Shown one piece after another: positions 37,201 through 48,490 of a stretch of 64,000 nt of DNA. The position numbers were made by a program, and so were the translations under genes. Location of the stretch: NCBI GenBank assembly GCA_019188255.1, contig JAETXT010000002.1:1364001-1428000 (forward strand). Reading direction: 5' to 3'. The notes under the pieces are model-generated. The model worked only from the letters and a program-made list of their open reading frames with translations. It was not told the DNA's origin and searched no databases. The stretch's first letter is position 1. The number at the start of each line of letters is the position of its first letter. The stretch is from Verticillium longisporum (Eukaryota > Ascomycota > Sordariomycetes > Glomerellales > Plectosphaerellaceae).

Positions 37201-39560
37201 AAGTATAAAAATAGATAGAGGCTAGTTATTTATTATTTATAGAAACTATTATTAATTAAATAATAATAAAGTATTAAATAATAAGAACTATTCGCGATTA
37301 TAGAGAGCCTTAAATACTAATACTATTACTTAGAGGGTACGGGATAGGTTTTTACTATATTAACCGATTACTAGGCTCTTAAAGGTATTATATAAATACT
37401 AATAAAAGACCTTTAAGGAAGGCTTATATAATAAATATATAGATTATTATCTTTTAATTTTAAAATCTAATATTAGCTTAGGGTTATAAACCTAATTAAT
37501 AGCTTTTTAAAGCGATTAGATTATATAGGGGAATAAGTACTAATAAATAATATATTTCCTATTTTATCTAAAAAGCTATAATTAATAGAAGACTTAATTA
37601 TAGACGTTTAGCGAGCTATTACTAAGATTAAGCTAAAGGATATTATAAATAGAGCTTATATTTAAACTATAAAGGCGACCTTATAAAGATAGAAGCCTAT
37701 CCTTATATTAGAATAATATTATAATTCTAGGGAAAAAGGGACTTTACCCCTTAAACGAAGAGTAAAATATATTTATATTATTATTAAGAAAAAAGCGAAG
37801 AAAGAAGCTCCTTCTCGACCCCGAAGCCGAAAAGCTAAGGCTAAGAAATTAATAACGATTTACTAAGAGATTACTTAAATAGAGTTTAAGGACCTAGGAG
37901 AGTTTAAGGTTATTATTCTAGATTAATATATCCTATATTCTATTATAAAAGAGCTTATAAAGAACGAAATAGCGCTAAGGCTTATTTCTATTTTAGAATT
38001 TAAGAATTTAATTACAGGTCTATAAGCTATTAATCTAGGATACCTTCTCTAAAAGGAGAATATAAGCTAATAAGCTAGAAGAAGAGTAAAATATACCTTA
38101 GATAAATAAAGTACCCTTCTCTTTAAGGGATAACTTATTATCCCTCTATAAAGGACTTTTTATAAAAAGCTATTAAAATAGTATTATAATAATTTATAAA
38201 TAGGATATATAAAGGCTAATAAGACCCTTAAACTTCTAAGGAGAAAGTTCTATTAGGAGAATATATTAATAGATATACGCTAATATATCGCTAAGTATTT
38301 AATATATTAAAGGATATAAATACTCTAGTATAAGCTATATAGGAAGCTATAATCGTTATTACTCCTATTATATCCCTTCTAAGAGATCTCTTTAAACTTT
38401 ATTATAGGTTTAATATTAATAATAAAGGATAATAGTCTAGAATATAATTCTATCTTTATAATTATAGATCGTTTTATAAAGTTTATTTAATTCTTAATAA
38501 TTTAGAAGATATTTATAGCTATAGGCTTAAGCGCTATTCTTTATAAAGAAATAGAATATCGGTTTAGGAGTTTAGAGGGTATTATAAATAATAAGGATAA
38601 GTACTTTATTAATTAATTCTCAGAGGAATTCTATTAAGAAAGAGTAATTAAATACTACTTATCTATAGCCTATTACCTTTAAATAGATAGATAGATAGAG
38701 AGAACCTATTAAATGCTAGAAAAGTACTTTCGCTATATTAATAATTAAATACTAAAGGAGTAGCTATATTATTTAAAAGAAGTAGAATTCTCTTATAATA
38801 ATAATATATATAGTATTATTAATATTTTATTATTTAAGGCCCTATATAAATACTATTTAAGGATAATCGATTATATAGCCCTAAGAGAGGATATTAAAGT
38901 TAAGGGCGTAAAGGAAAGAATTAAAAAGATTATAATTACTCACTAATTAATTAGCGAAAACTAATAATATATAGTACGTACTTAAGCTTTCTATTATAAT
39001 AAGAGGTATATACTTAAGGTCTTTAAGGTTAGAGACGTTATAGGCCTCTCTATTAAGAACTTCCGCTTTAAGTTAAATCGGAAGCTAGCGCTTAAGTATA
39101 TCTAAATAAAGATTATAGAGAAAGTAAGTAAATAGGCCTATTATATATTACTCCCCGAAATATATACTAGGATATATAATATCTTCTTAGTATCCTCTTT
39201 AGAACCCTAATATAATCGCTAAATAAGTATTAAATAATTAACCTACCTCCTTATATTAGAAAAAGAATAGGAAGAATAGGAATTTAAGGATATTATAGCC
39301 TATAAAGAGGATTAAAGATAAAATTTCTATTTAATAAAATAAATAAAATAGCTAATCGAATATAATACCTAGGAGCTAGAAAGCTATTTAGAAAATATAG
39401 CTTAAATTTTAAAAAGGTATAAGAAATATTAGAAATATAGATATAAGCGATAGGATAAGTAATTAAGGGTTACGAGAAAATAAATAATAGAGCTATATAA
39501 GAAAAGAAATAATAATATTAATACTAGGCTTACGATAATAATATTAATTTATTAATTAAT
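34266..39560 (+). pseudogene. gag-pol of family A (element III), RIP-damaged
   Basis: The RT palm box lies at 36697-36720. It reads Y-L-N-N-I-L-I-Y where Ty3/Gypsy RT has Y-L-D-D-I-L-I-Y: both catalytic Asp codons became Asn, the expected product of RIP on the other strand (TGA to TAA). A typical Q-D-F-E-L-F and L-G-F-I-I follow. The integrase zinc-binding domain (Q-I-G-Y-I-K-A-N-K-T...I-A-K-Y-L-I-Y-Q-R, His and Cys positions mutated to Tyr) is at 38190-38345. A chromodomain-like tail (N-T-Q-E-L-E-S-Y-L-E-N) is at about 39230-39450. Stops are mainly TAA/TAG for CAA/CAG. The gag part (34.3-35.9 kb) gave no clear motif. Confidence 0.75.
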
Positions 39561-39940
39561 TATTATAATAGTACTTAATAATAGTCTATTATCGGAATTA
39601 ATATTACTTAAGGAAACCTATTATATTATTCTTAACTATCGTCTAATATAATAGGCGAAAGCTTATTAATAAGTTCGTCCTCCTTCTCGCTATTATTACT
39701 AATAAAGCTACTAAGTACCTTACCCTAAAGCGATATCGCTAACCGACCGCCTAGAATATAGCTATTATATATAGATCGATTAGCTAGTCTAATACTACGA
39801 AGAACCTTCTAAGGCATCTAATATACTTTCTTCGCTAAAGGGGGGCTAGGGGTAGTTAAGGCTATAGAACGCTTTAATAAAGTCGTTATAGGAATATAGA
39901 TTACTTTAGCTATACAATATATCTTAGATAGTCTATTAGA

Positions 39941-41545
39941 CTAAGTAATTAGACTAGAAGCCTTCACTAAGGGAATAGGGGGTAATAGTATACTATAAGG
40001 ATAATTATTAATAGGAATATAGTAATTAAGGGTTATTATAAAGGCTATAGCCTTACCTTTACCCTTATCCTTATTATAGGAAAATAGGAGATTATTATTT
40101 AGAGGATAAACGAGGACGTTATTAGTACTATCTTTAATATATTTAAAAGGATTAAAATTATTTATTAAAGAAGTAGAGGAAATATTATAGGAAGCTAGAC
40201 GTTTAGAAAACGACGATACTAGTATATTAGGTTCGCTAATATCCTTATTATCGTTATCGACCTCTAAGACCTCTAGCATCTTAGGGGTTATACTTATAAT
40301 ATAAAGCGCTTCCTAAGCTTTAATAAGCTTAGCCTTAATAATAATAAGCCGTTTCTCCTTAATAGCTTTCTCTTTAATAGCTTTTATTAATACTTTAATA
40401 ATAGTAATAGCTTTCTTCTTAATAGCTACTTTAGCTTTCTTCTTTTTAGTATTAGCCTTCTTCTTAATAGTAATATCCTCTATAATAATAATAAAGTATT
40501 AAGAGGCATAAGACGAGGGATAGCTAATAGAGCTACGATTAAGGTAATATATTCCTAAAAGGCGAAGACGTACTAGAGTATTATTATTTAGAGCCTCCTC
40601 TAGGAGAAAGGAAAGGTTCGTATTAAAGGGGATCTTATCTATATTATATAAGGTCTTATCCTCTTTATTATCTTCTTCGCCCTCTAAGGGCCGATTATAT
40701 AATTTAATCTCCTAATTATATATAATAAAGTTAAGAATATCGGCTTCTTTATAATAAATAATATATATAGGCTAGTATATAGTAATAGCCTCTTTTATAG
40801 TATTAATAGATAAAGGCTTTATTTATAAAGGTTAATTAACGAAGAATTATAGAAAGATTAATAAAAACTTATAAAATAACGAAGCTAAAGAGATAGAAGG
40901 GTATAAGACGAAGAGGTCTTAATAAGGAGATATTACTCTAATTAATAATAAAGAACCTAAAAATGCTATTATAATTTATTATATTATAGTATTAGCTATA
41001 ATAAAAAGGGTTAGCGCTTAAGTAAGATATTTTCTTAAAGTATTTAATTAATTCCGCTAACTAAATAAAGTAATAGGTATATTACTTCGGATTATAATTT
41101 ATTAAATTAATTATATTATTCTCTATTATATCGATTATTATACGATATTAGATATATTAAGCTAAGCTATAGAGAAGCTTAGGAATCTTTTTATATTAAT
41201 AAATATTAAAGGAAGGTTTTAGCGAATTTATAGAGAGATAAGCTCCTTTATTATATTTATAATAAATGCATTTACTAAATAAATAACCGGCTATATACTC
41301 TATACTAGGCTAGGAGGCTAATTTACTAAAATAATATTTATAAAGAGGGTACTAGAGCTCTAAGACGGCTAAGCGATTATCTACTTCCTAATTAGAATTA
41401 GGATTAAATAAATAAATATTATTAAAATAAAGAGTAATATCCGATATAATAGCGATAGGGATTTAAATATAAAAATATAAAGGGATCTTATAATATATAA
41501 TTATAATAATAGAATCGTCGAATCGTTATATAGTAAGCGAAAACC
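39941..41545 (-). pseudogene. Antisense frame of family A, copy in element III
   Basis: Minus-strand frame between the end of pol and the 3' LTR, read in parallel with element II (23040-24626). It shares the reading E-V-D-N-R-L-A-V-L-E-L and Y-K-Y-N-K-G-A-Y-L-S, a Lys-rich middle and the same terminal segment. The last 112 codons (ATG at 40279 to stop at 39941) have no stop at all, the longest open frame of this RIP block outside the pogo elements. Upstream stops are mostly TAA/TAG at Q-type codons. It is convergent with pol, with about 400 bp between the two ends. No domain is recognised. It could be an accessory gene of the element; whether it was translated is inference. Confidence 0.55.
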
Positions 41546-41835
41546 TAGTAATATATAGTTATATAAGGAAGAAGAAAATTAAGCTTATATAGTAAAGAGA
41601 AGCTTAAGAGTTAATAGGGAAAATTATTTTATATTATTATTTATTCTTAATTATTACGATTATTATTATTATTATAATACTATTTAGTAATATACTTAAA
41701 TTAAAGTATAATCTTATAAAGGAATTAGAATAAAGGAATATTATATACTAGGGTCCTATAAAGAGCTATTATTAGGAGATATAACGACGAAGGTATTACG
41801 AGTTCTAGGGACTAGACCTCCTAGAGGGGGGGCAA

Positions 41836-42026
41836 TATAAGGAGTTAGACGTTAGACGTCTAATAGCGGGTTATCGCTAATAGATCGGCGATAAGATCTA
41901 GTTTATAAATAGAGTCGAGGCTATACTTAATAGCCTCGATAAGTTGAAGTTATAATACTAGTATGCTAATTGAAATCCGAACTATCTACTTTCCCTAATT
42001 AAGGCCCTTAGCTTAATACCTTTATA
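41836..42026 (+). repeat. 3' LTR of family-A element III
   Basis: 191-bp direct repeat of 34075-34265. This copy keeps un-RIPped sites (AGTTGAAGTTATAATACTAG, GTATGCTAATTGAAATCC). Confidence 0.88.
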
Positions 42027-42031
42027 GCCTC

Positions 42032-43624
42032 TAAGAAGTAAACTCCCTTTATAGTCCTATATATACTTATTATTTTAAGGATCTAAGTACTCTTAAGCTC
42101 TATAGATATTAATATTAATAATCTAAGGAATTATAATTCTATTCTATTAATAATAAAGTTAATATTAAGACCCTTCTTAACTTTCTATATTAAATATAAT
42201 ATATTAAGTTCTTCTAGAATACTATCGAACCCCTATTACATCTTTTTAATACTCTCTAGCTCTATTATAGAGCTATTATTATAATCTAAGGCGCTTATTA
42301 TTATTAATTTTATTAAAGCTCTATTATAGCTAATTAATTATTCTATAGAGCTTTATTTATTAGAGTTAATAGTTAGTAATATAGCCTAGGTAGTAATCTT
42401 AGATATAAGAGTCCTAAGATACTTAAAGTAGATAGTACTCCTATAGATTATATAATAAGGGATTTCCCTATTACTAAGCTCTTATAAGAGTCCTGAAGTA
42501 TATAAAATAAATATAGGAGATAAGGTCTTATAACCCTTCTAGTAATTAAAATAAAAGCTAAACTATATCGATATCTATATTATTAGAAAGAGAAAAAGCG
42601 GAGCTATATAATAATATAATTTTTATATAATTCTATAGAACTATTAAATAATAATAACTATTTAATTTCTCTTATCTCTTATTAGCTTAGTTAATAAGCT
42701 AGAGTAGAACCGACTCCACTTCCCTATAGATCTAGAAATAGCCTATACGCCTTATCTACACTTAGTCCCTAAGGGTTAATCTATTAGATATAGAGTAATT
42801 CCCCCGATCTACTTTTTAAGGTTCTTAGAATAATAATATATCTTTATTTTTAAGTAAAATCGTTACTTCCTATTATATAATAATTCCCGTCCATTTTTAA
42901 TACCCTTAATTATTATAAATAGATATCTTCTAAGATAGGCTATACCTCCTTTAGGGTTAATCCGAGTACTTATATTAATTTAACTAGAAAACGCCTACCT
43001 CCGTTCCTATCGAAAAATACACTATTCTATAGCTAGAAATCAGGGCTACTAAGATCTTTGATCCGTTCCTTCCTCCAACGCTTCCTTCTTAAGATATAAC
43101 GACTTCTATCTCTCCCTTCCTCTTATATTCCTTTATTAATTTATCTCTCTATAATCCCTTTATCTATCAAGATAATATTACCTTTAGTTATTGCCTAGAA
43201 CCTAGATTAATAATAAATAGTACTCTTATAATTACTTATAAAGTATAATTAATAAGCTTATATATAGTGAATTTATTATTTATAGGATCGATTTTAACTT
43301 TTCTAGCTCTAGCTATTCTATATTATATTAAATATAATACTAATTAATATTAAGAGGGCTTTATTCTTTATATAAACCCTAATTTATTACTTTAATTATA
43401 TTTAAGAGCTCTAAATAGATAGGGTTAATAATATAAGATTTATAATAAGTATTAATACTATCTCTCTAAATTATTGCTATCTATATAAATTAGATATACC
43501 TATCTAATTTACCGATTATATAAGCTATAAATTATATACTCCTAAGAACTATAAATCCTAGCCCTAGTAATTACTATATTAGTAAATCCTATATAGTAAT
43601 TACCGACCTAGATAATCCCCTAAT
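42032..43624 (-). pseudogene. 5' part of the RIP-damaged gene split by element III, plus unresolved AT-rich DNA
   Basis: On the minus strand a reading from about 42500 down to 42032 (for example I-I-E-L-E-S-I-K-K-M, then I-L-E-E-L-N-I-L-Y-L, then R-T-I-K-G-V-Y-F-L-E) continues in frame into 34074 once element III is removed. Together the two parts cover at least 270 codons. From 42500 to 43624 I see no clear frame or element similarity. RIP is weaker here, since CpA/TpG survive around 42720-43190 (for example CCTCCAACGCTTCC). No LTR or inverted repeat was found, so this may be the remnant of an ordinary gene and its upstream region. Confidence 0.45.
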
Positions 43625-44241
43625 ATTAGTTTAATAATTTTTAAGTATTTTATAATTATAAATAAGAAGTTTATTATAATTCTTTATAATTAGAATATAT
43701 TTAATAAAATATTAAATTAGAAATCGGGGTTTTAGCTTTTATTCGTAGAATTCCTCGATTAAGGCTTAGAATATTTATAATTAAAGTTCTATTTATTAAG
43801 AAAGCTCTTCGATAATTTAATAATAATTTAATAATAATTTAATAATAATTTAATAATAATTTAATAAAAAGGATCCTAGTTTAAATATAGTCTTTCTATT
43901 ATAATTATCTTTTAATAATTCTAATAATATCCCTATTAATTTATTATTTAAATATTAATTATTATAATAATTAATTTATTTCTAAGTCCTAATATATTTA
44001 GTTTTCTATTATTTAGCTTAATCTAATTATAAATTATATAAATTTAAGAATATAAAAGTATTAAGCTAAATACCTTAATTAGGGAAAATAGATAATTCAG
44101 GTTTCAATTAATATATTAATATTATAACTTTAATTTATCGAGGCTATTATATATACCCTCGATTCTATTTATAAACTATATCTTATCGCTAATCTATTAG
44201 CGATAAGTCGCTGCTTAACGTCCTACGTTCAACTCCTTATA
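43625..44241 (-). mobile_element. Family-A fragment VI (gag end and 5' LTR) at the repeat/gene border
   Basis: 43625-44050 matches the 5' internal region of family A in reverse (compare 29925-30305). 44051-44241 is a 191-bp LTR, TATAAAAG...CCTTATA. The left part of the element is missing. The last ~40 bp of the LTR keep CpA/TpG (CGCTGCTTAACG, GTTCAACTCC), so RIP fades at the boundary. The sequence changes abruptly to normal composition at 44242. Confidence 0.85.
43812..43866. repeat. 11-bp tandem repeat, 5 units
   Basis: Five exact copies of ATAATTTAATA within fragment VI. The corresponding place in element II has a single, diverged unit, so the array expanded in this copy. Confidence 0.85.
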
Positions 44242-45787
44242 GTTTCTTCTTGAGCATGCATTCTCTGACGGTGATAGGCACGCCTATCCATCGAGCGCCA
44301 CAAGCTACCAGGAAGTGAGATCGACTTGGTTCGAGTTACATTCCAATTATTCGTCCAGTAGACTGAAGATTGCATCCTTAACATTGCTGGAGTCGATGAA
44401 ACGAAGATATTGACGGGAACGCAGGCCCTGCAACACAGCGCGGACGCCTCAGCAGCAGAGGCAGAGCTGATCAAGAGACAACATTTCCTTTGGCATACAG
44501 GTGAGAATGTTAACTCAGGCTTCATCGTCTTCTTGCCGCACAACAGAGCAGTGACGTCGGTCCATCTAAACCACTCCTCCCACAGACTTCGGAGGCTGTG
44601 GCTCGGTATGCCGGTGTGAGCGACTGCGTGATCCGGTGTCCCCAATTGGCGAATAGCTTCGAGTCTTGTTTCCAGCAGTGGGCCATCAGCATCCTTCATA
44701 ATTGAAGACAGGTCTATCTCCGCGTTGAACATGGCCTCGTGTCACCTGCTACAACCTCTGGCGACCACCTCACTCATGACAAGTTCTTTGACTTGCTTGG
44801 TCAGCCCGGTGAAGAACAAGACGGGTTCAATTTCGAGTGAGTACTCAGCAGAACCGGTATCCATGCTATCGCGGATATTGCTGGTTAGCGTGTTTTGCCT
44901 CACTATAGCTCTTACCTTCACGTAGGGGATACGTTCGAGCCAGGCTGGCTTTCACCCCTTGGATGAGGAATACGGTCACCATTCAGTCATCCTCCGCCTC
45001 CGAACGACGGAGATGGAGATCGACGTCAACTGCGTGGGAAGATTGGATGGCAGAGCCCTTCGATATCGCGTCGCAGGGGGCGAAGACATCCAAAGCTCCC
45101 CACATCCTCGGGACGAGTATCATCATCTCATGCCCGGACAGGTACACAACCCCAGTGCTTAGAATCCACCTGCAGAGCCGATTTTTCACGTAGAGCGGTC
45201 GGTTGGCAGCTCCATGCGTCTTTGGTCACCCCAAGCCCTGGCTTGTCACCCAGATTTACCGAATATCATCGCATACCTAGGCAGTGAGCTCACAGCTAAT
45301 GGATTGGTCTTGCCGCGCTTTCGCACTGATGACCCCGGCGTCTTCAGCAGAAACCCACTTTTCGGAAGCATCAAGCAAACAATCCTACGTACAGCCAGAG
45401 GATATGCCTACAAGGCTACACCTTACATTATTGAAGTGATTGAATCTCATAGCTGGAATAGTAGCCGCACCGGTGTGGATTCGCAATCGAGATGTCTCGT
45501 GCATCTCTACGCGGACAGCTGGGATAAGCTCCTAGAACCCGTGGAAGACACGCATGCCGTAAGACCCTGGGCCCTGGATATTAGACGCGTGCTTCCTGAA
45601 ACTCAACAGAACACGGCCGAGGGCAAGCTGGGAGACTTCTTCCGAGGTCCTCCGAGGTCCTCCACGATGTTGAGAACTTATTCACAGAAGAGGCCCACCG
45701 AGGAAACCCATATGATAGCGAGGAGGCGCGTTAGGTGTGAAACTCACGTCAGGATCATTGACTTGGCTTTGTGCTATAGTTGAGAAA
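44242..45787 (+). other. Unrecognised coding-like stretch beside the repeat border
   Basis: Composition is normal, and several pieces read like exons on the plus strand. One is at about 44384-44502, ending at a GTGAGA donor. A second, about 44711-44837, contains T-S-G-D-H-L-T-H-D-K-F-F-D and ends at GTGAGT. The third starts after an ACGTAG acceptor at 44925 and reads to a stop at 45193. A further 189-codon frame, ATG 45214 to stop 45783, contains R-N-P-L-F-G-S-I-K-Q-T and Y-I-I-E-V-I-E-S. A competing minus-strand frame of 167 codons covers 44229-44732. No family is recognised and the pieces could not be joined into one convincing model. It may be a fungus-specific gene or a decayed one. Confidence 0.3.
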
Positions 45788-46511
45788 TCATCGAGTCTCG
45801 GTGGCTTGTCCAGCCATGACCTTTTGCCTCAGTACTGTGTAATGTGTGAGAGAACATTGGTGAAAGGCGGAGGAGGGTGAGGGGGTGGCGCAAACAGCAA
45901 GGAGAACGTACCGTCTTCAACACTTCTCACGTTGGCAGTTTTGCGTTGCACTATAACTTCAAGGTCCTGTATGTTCTGGGCCAATTGCTGTATTTTTGCG
46001 TTGTAAAACAACTCAGCTGCGCTGCTCTCCTAGTGCCGAGTTAATCAAATGCTTCCAAGGTCAAGGCGAATGCTGTTACTGTAATGTATACCTTTTCGAC
46101 GTAGAAACCGGTCCCGACATCAACAATTACGCGACCGGGGTCCGAAAGTTCGCCTCGCACGTAGAGTGAGTTGGTCAAAGGAACAAGCACAGATCGCTCG
46201 CCTAGTCTGCGATGAGTATGTTTCGAGTGACATGTGCATGAGCGGGAGTATGATAGTGTCCCTAACTCACCTTCGGTCGATCCTGGGCGCGTCTTGACGA
46301 TCCGCTGACATTCCTTGAATTTCCCCTGAACTGCATGTAGCTGGGCGAAAGACTGCGTCAAATGCTCAAGCTCCTCTTCAATCTGCTTCTTCACCTGGCC
46401 AAGTTGTTGAACATCCAAAGTGGAGAGATTTACTGCATACTTTGTCAATACAAAACACACCTGAGAAGAATACAGGGTGTGCATACCTGTCTCACCACCT
46501 TGTGAAGCCAT
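45788..46511 (-). CDS. GIM5: Prefoldin subunit 5
   Basis: Subunit of the hexameric prefoldin co-chaperone that hands nascent actin and tubulin to the CCT chaperonin in the cytosol. Five exons on the minus strand: 46487-46511, 46271-46432, 46092-46201, 45912-46029 and 45788-45834 (introns 54-77 bp, all GT-AG), giving 153 residues, the usual size. The ATG at 46511 follows the family N-terminus. Visible: N-terminal coiled coil (V-K-K-Q-I-E-E-E-L-E-H-L, about residues 22-55), the beta-hairpin core V-L-V-P-L-T-N-S-L-Y-V and V-D-V-G-T-G-F-Y-V-E-K (~70-100), and a C-terminal coiled coil (L-A-Q-N-I-Q-D-L-E). Summed exon length is 462 nt and in frame. The stop lies only 267 bp from the next gene's stop side; both genes are on the same strand. 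Confidence 0.92.
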
Positions 46512-46778
46512 CTTTGAATGGTCGACGATTATGTATTGGACTGATAACAGCGCCTCGCCTGGTCTGCCTCGTTTCTTCCTGGCACAAACGATGGGCACTG
46601 AGTGAGAACGAGAATCTGATGACTCAGGGAGACTACATGCGGGCCAATCGGTGTGTTATTGTTGGTGGATAACTATCCTAAAAGAGGTGGAGGTGCAGTA
46701 GCACACTAAAGGGGCTATGCTTCAAAGACGAAAACCGAATTGCTGGTGAGGTTTGAATCGACAATACATGGAATGGAT

Positions 46779-48490
46779 CTACAGCTGCCGCAGTAATTCA
46801 GAAATTCTCTGCAATATATCCGATGGCTGAACGGACTCTTTTATGCCCAGCCGGCGACACTGCAACTCGATGTTCCCAGTTTTCTTCCAAACTTGCCCCA
46901 GCACGACCACAATTGGGTAGCCGGCCAGGTCGGCATCTTTCAGTTTCCATGGGAGGGAGACAGATCGATCGTCCAGAAGGACGTCGGTGGTATGGCTCAA
47001 GCCATGCACGACGTCGTCGTATATCTGAACAGCCTGCGCTTCCAGGCCGTCGGCAAAGACAATTTCAACCTCGTAAGGCGAAATGGCACGAGGCCATTGT
47101 AGGCCAACTGGGTCAGCGAAGTGCTCTGCGACCGCACCAATCAGACGGGACACTCCAATGCCGTGACATCCCATCTGTATGTGGGTTGTTGCCCTCGCAG
47201 CCGACGTATCCGCACTTTGCGACTCTCCTTGCGAGGTCGTCGGGAGTGCGATACGGGCACCAAGAGGTTCTGAATAGCGAGTACCCAGGTGAAATGTATG
47301 ACCGACCTCAAGTGCTTCCTTTGCCTCAAGGGTCCCAGCCTCACATTTGGGGCAATGATGTTGAGGATCCGTGGCGCTGTCATTTGCGGGCTGCTCGGCG
47401 ATATCTGAATTCACCGCGAACTCGCAGTTGTTACACTTCATTATCAGATCTTCGCCGATCGGGGAGGTGAAATGGTACTCGTGACTTAAATCTCCGCCCA
47501 TGTCGCCTGACCCAGCCCTGGCTTTGACAACAGGAAGGCCAAGCGAATCGAAGAACGATGCATATGCATCTTGCACCTGCTCGTATGTCTGCATGGCAGC
47601 AGCTGTATCCACGTCAAAGGTATACAGATCTTTCATGGTGAACTCTCGAGTCCGCAGCAAACCATGACGGGGTCGAAGTTCGTCCCGGTATTTACGAGCT
47701 GACCTTGAGTCAGTTGCTCCATTCACCAACAGCATCCGGAAAGCTACTTACTCATTTGATATAGGCGGAGTGGGAGCTCTTTGTATGACTTGACAGACTG
47801 AGCCACCAGTGAAGTCACCTCTTCTTCATGCGTAGGAGCAAGCATGTAGTCAGCTCCCCTGCGGTCCTGGAAGTTGAAAAGCTACATACCTAGTCAGACA
47901 TTGAAGACAAACCCTGGGCGACATGAACAAGCCACATACCTCTGAACCTAGTTTCTCGTAGCGACCGCTCTGTTGCCACAGCTTCTTAGAAGTGATGGAA
48001 GACAAGGCAACCCGGGATGCGCCTGGTAAAGTTAGCTGTCTGGTGCTTTGGGAGGCTATTCATTCGCGTTACCCACCCAGGCTTTGCATGTGTTTGTCAA
48101 TCAAAGACTCTAGTTTGCTTTGGATGCGGTAGCCCATTGGAAGAAGATGAAAGATGCCTGAATGCGACTGAGGTATCATAAAGTTTAGCGGTCCTCGATG
48201 GAGAGACATGAACGGAAGGGGGCAGATTCACCTGGCGAAGGAGTCCAGCTCTGATCAACTTATCATGAGCCCCTACATCATAGTATTAGTATGCGTAGCC
48301 ACTAATATGTTTTTTCAGTGAGCGCACTTTCTGCTTCCCCTACAGTCCGTCCACCTGTAGGAGCCCATATGGCTGTCAGGCGCTGGCGTTGGTCTGCACC
48401 AGAATGACAGTGATGGTAGGAACGAGTGGAACCCCGAATCAACGCTCTCGAGAAAGCAGATGTTTCCACGTTTGATCTGAGAGTAAACAT
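46779..48490 (-). CDS. Prolyl-tRNA synthetase, mitochondrial
   Basis: Class II synthetase charging mitochondrial tRNA-Pro. Six exons on the minus strand: 48328-48490, 48232-48272, 48077-48167, 47940-48022, 47752-47881 and 46779-47698, summing to 1428 nt or 475 residues, the size of the organellar type rather than the longer cytosolic enzyme. The N-terminus (M-F-T-L-R-S-N-V...) is Ser/Arg-rich and acid-poor, fitting a mitochondrial presequence. Motif 1 region: [14 protein letters not shown]/proline loop: L-A-P-T-H-E-E-E. Motif 2: [10 protein letters not shown] (~180-189). Two C-x2-C pairs lie in the insertion (C-N-N-C, C-P-K-C). Motif 3: [10 protein letters not shown] (~347-356), then the anticodon-binding domain. 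The first intron (GTGCGC donor at 48327) is the least certain junction. Divergent from Mak21. Confidence 0.92.

Larger units (their letters stand above)
34075..42026 (+). mobile_element. Family-A element III, complete chromovirus with matching LTRs and TSD
   Basis: 7952 bp; LTRs 34075-34265 and 41836-42026 (191 bp each); target duplication GCCTC at 34070-34074 and 42027-42031; polypurine tract AGAGGGGGGGCAA (41823-41835) against the 3' LTR. It is the reference copy for the family. Order on the plus strand: gag, protease/RT, RNase H, integrase with zinc-binding domain, chromodomain ending near 39480, then an opposite-strand frame (39941 to about 41545), then the 3' LTR. It is RIP-mutated but somewhat less than IV, and its antisense frame still holds an uninterrupted 112-codon stretch. 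Confidence 0.92.
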
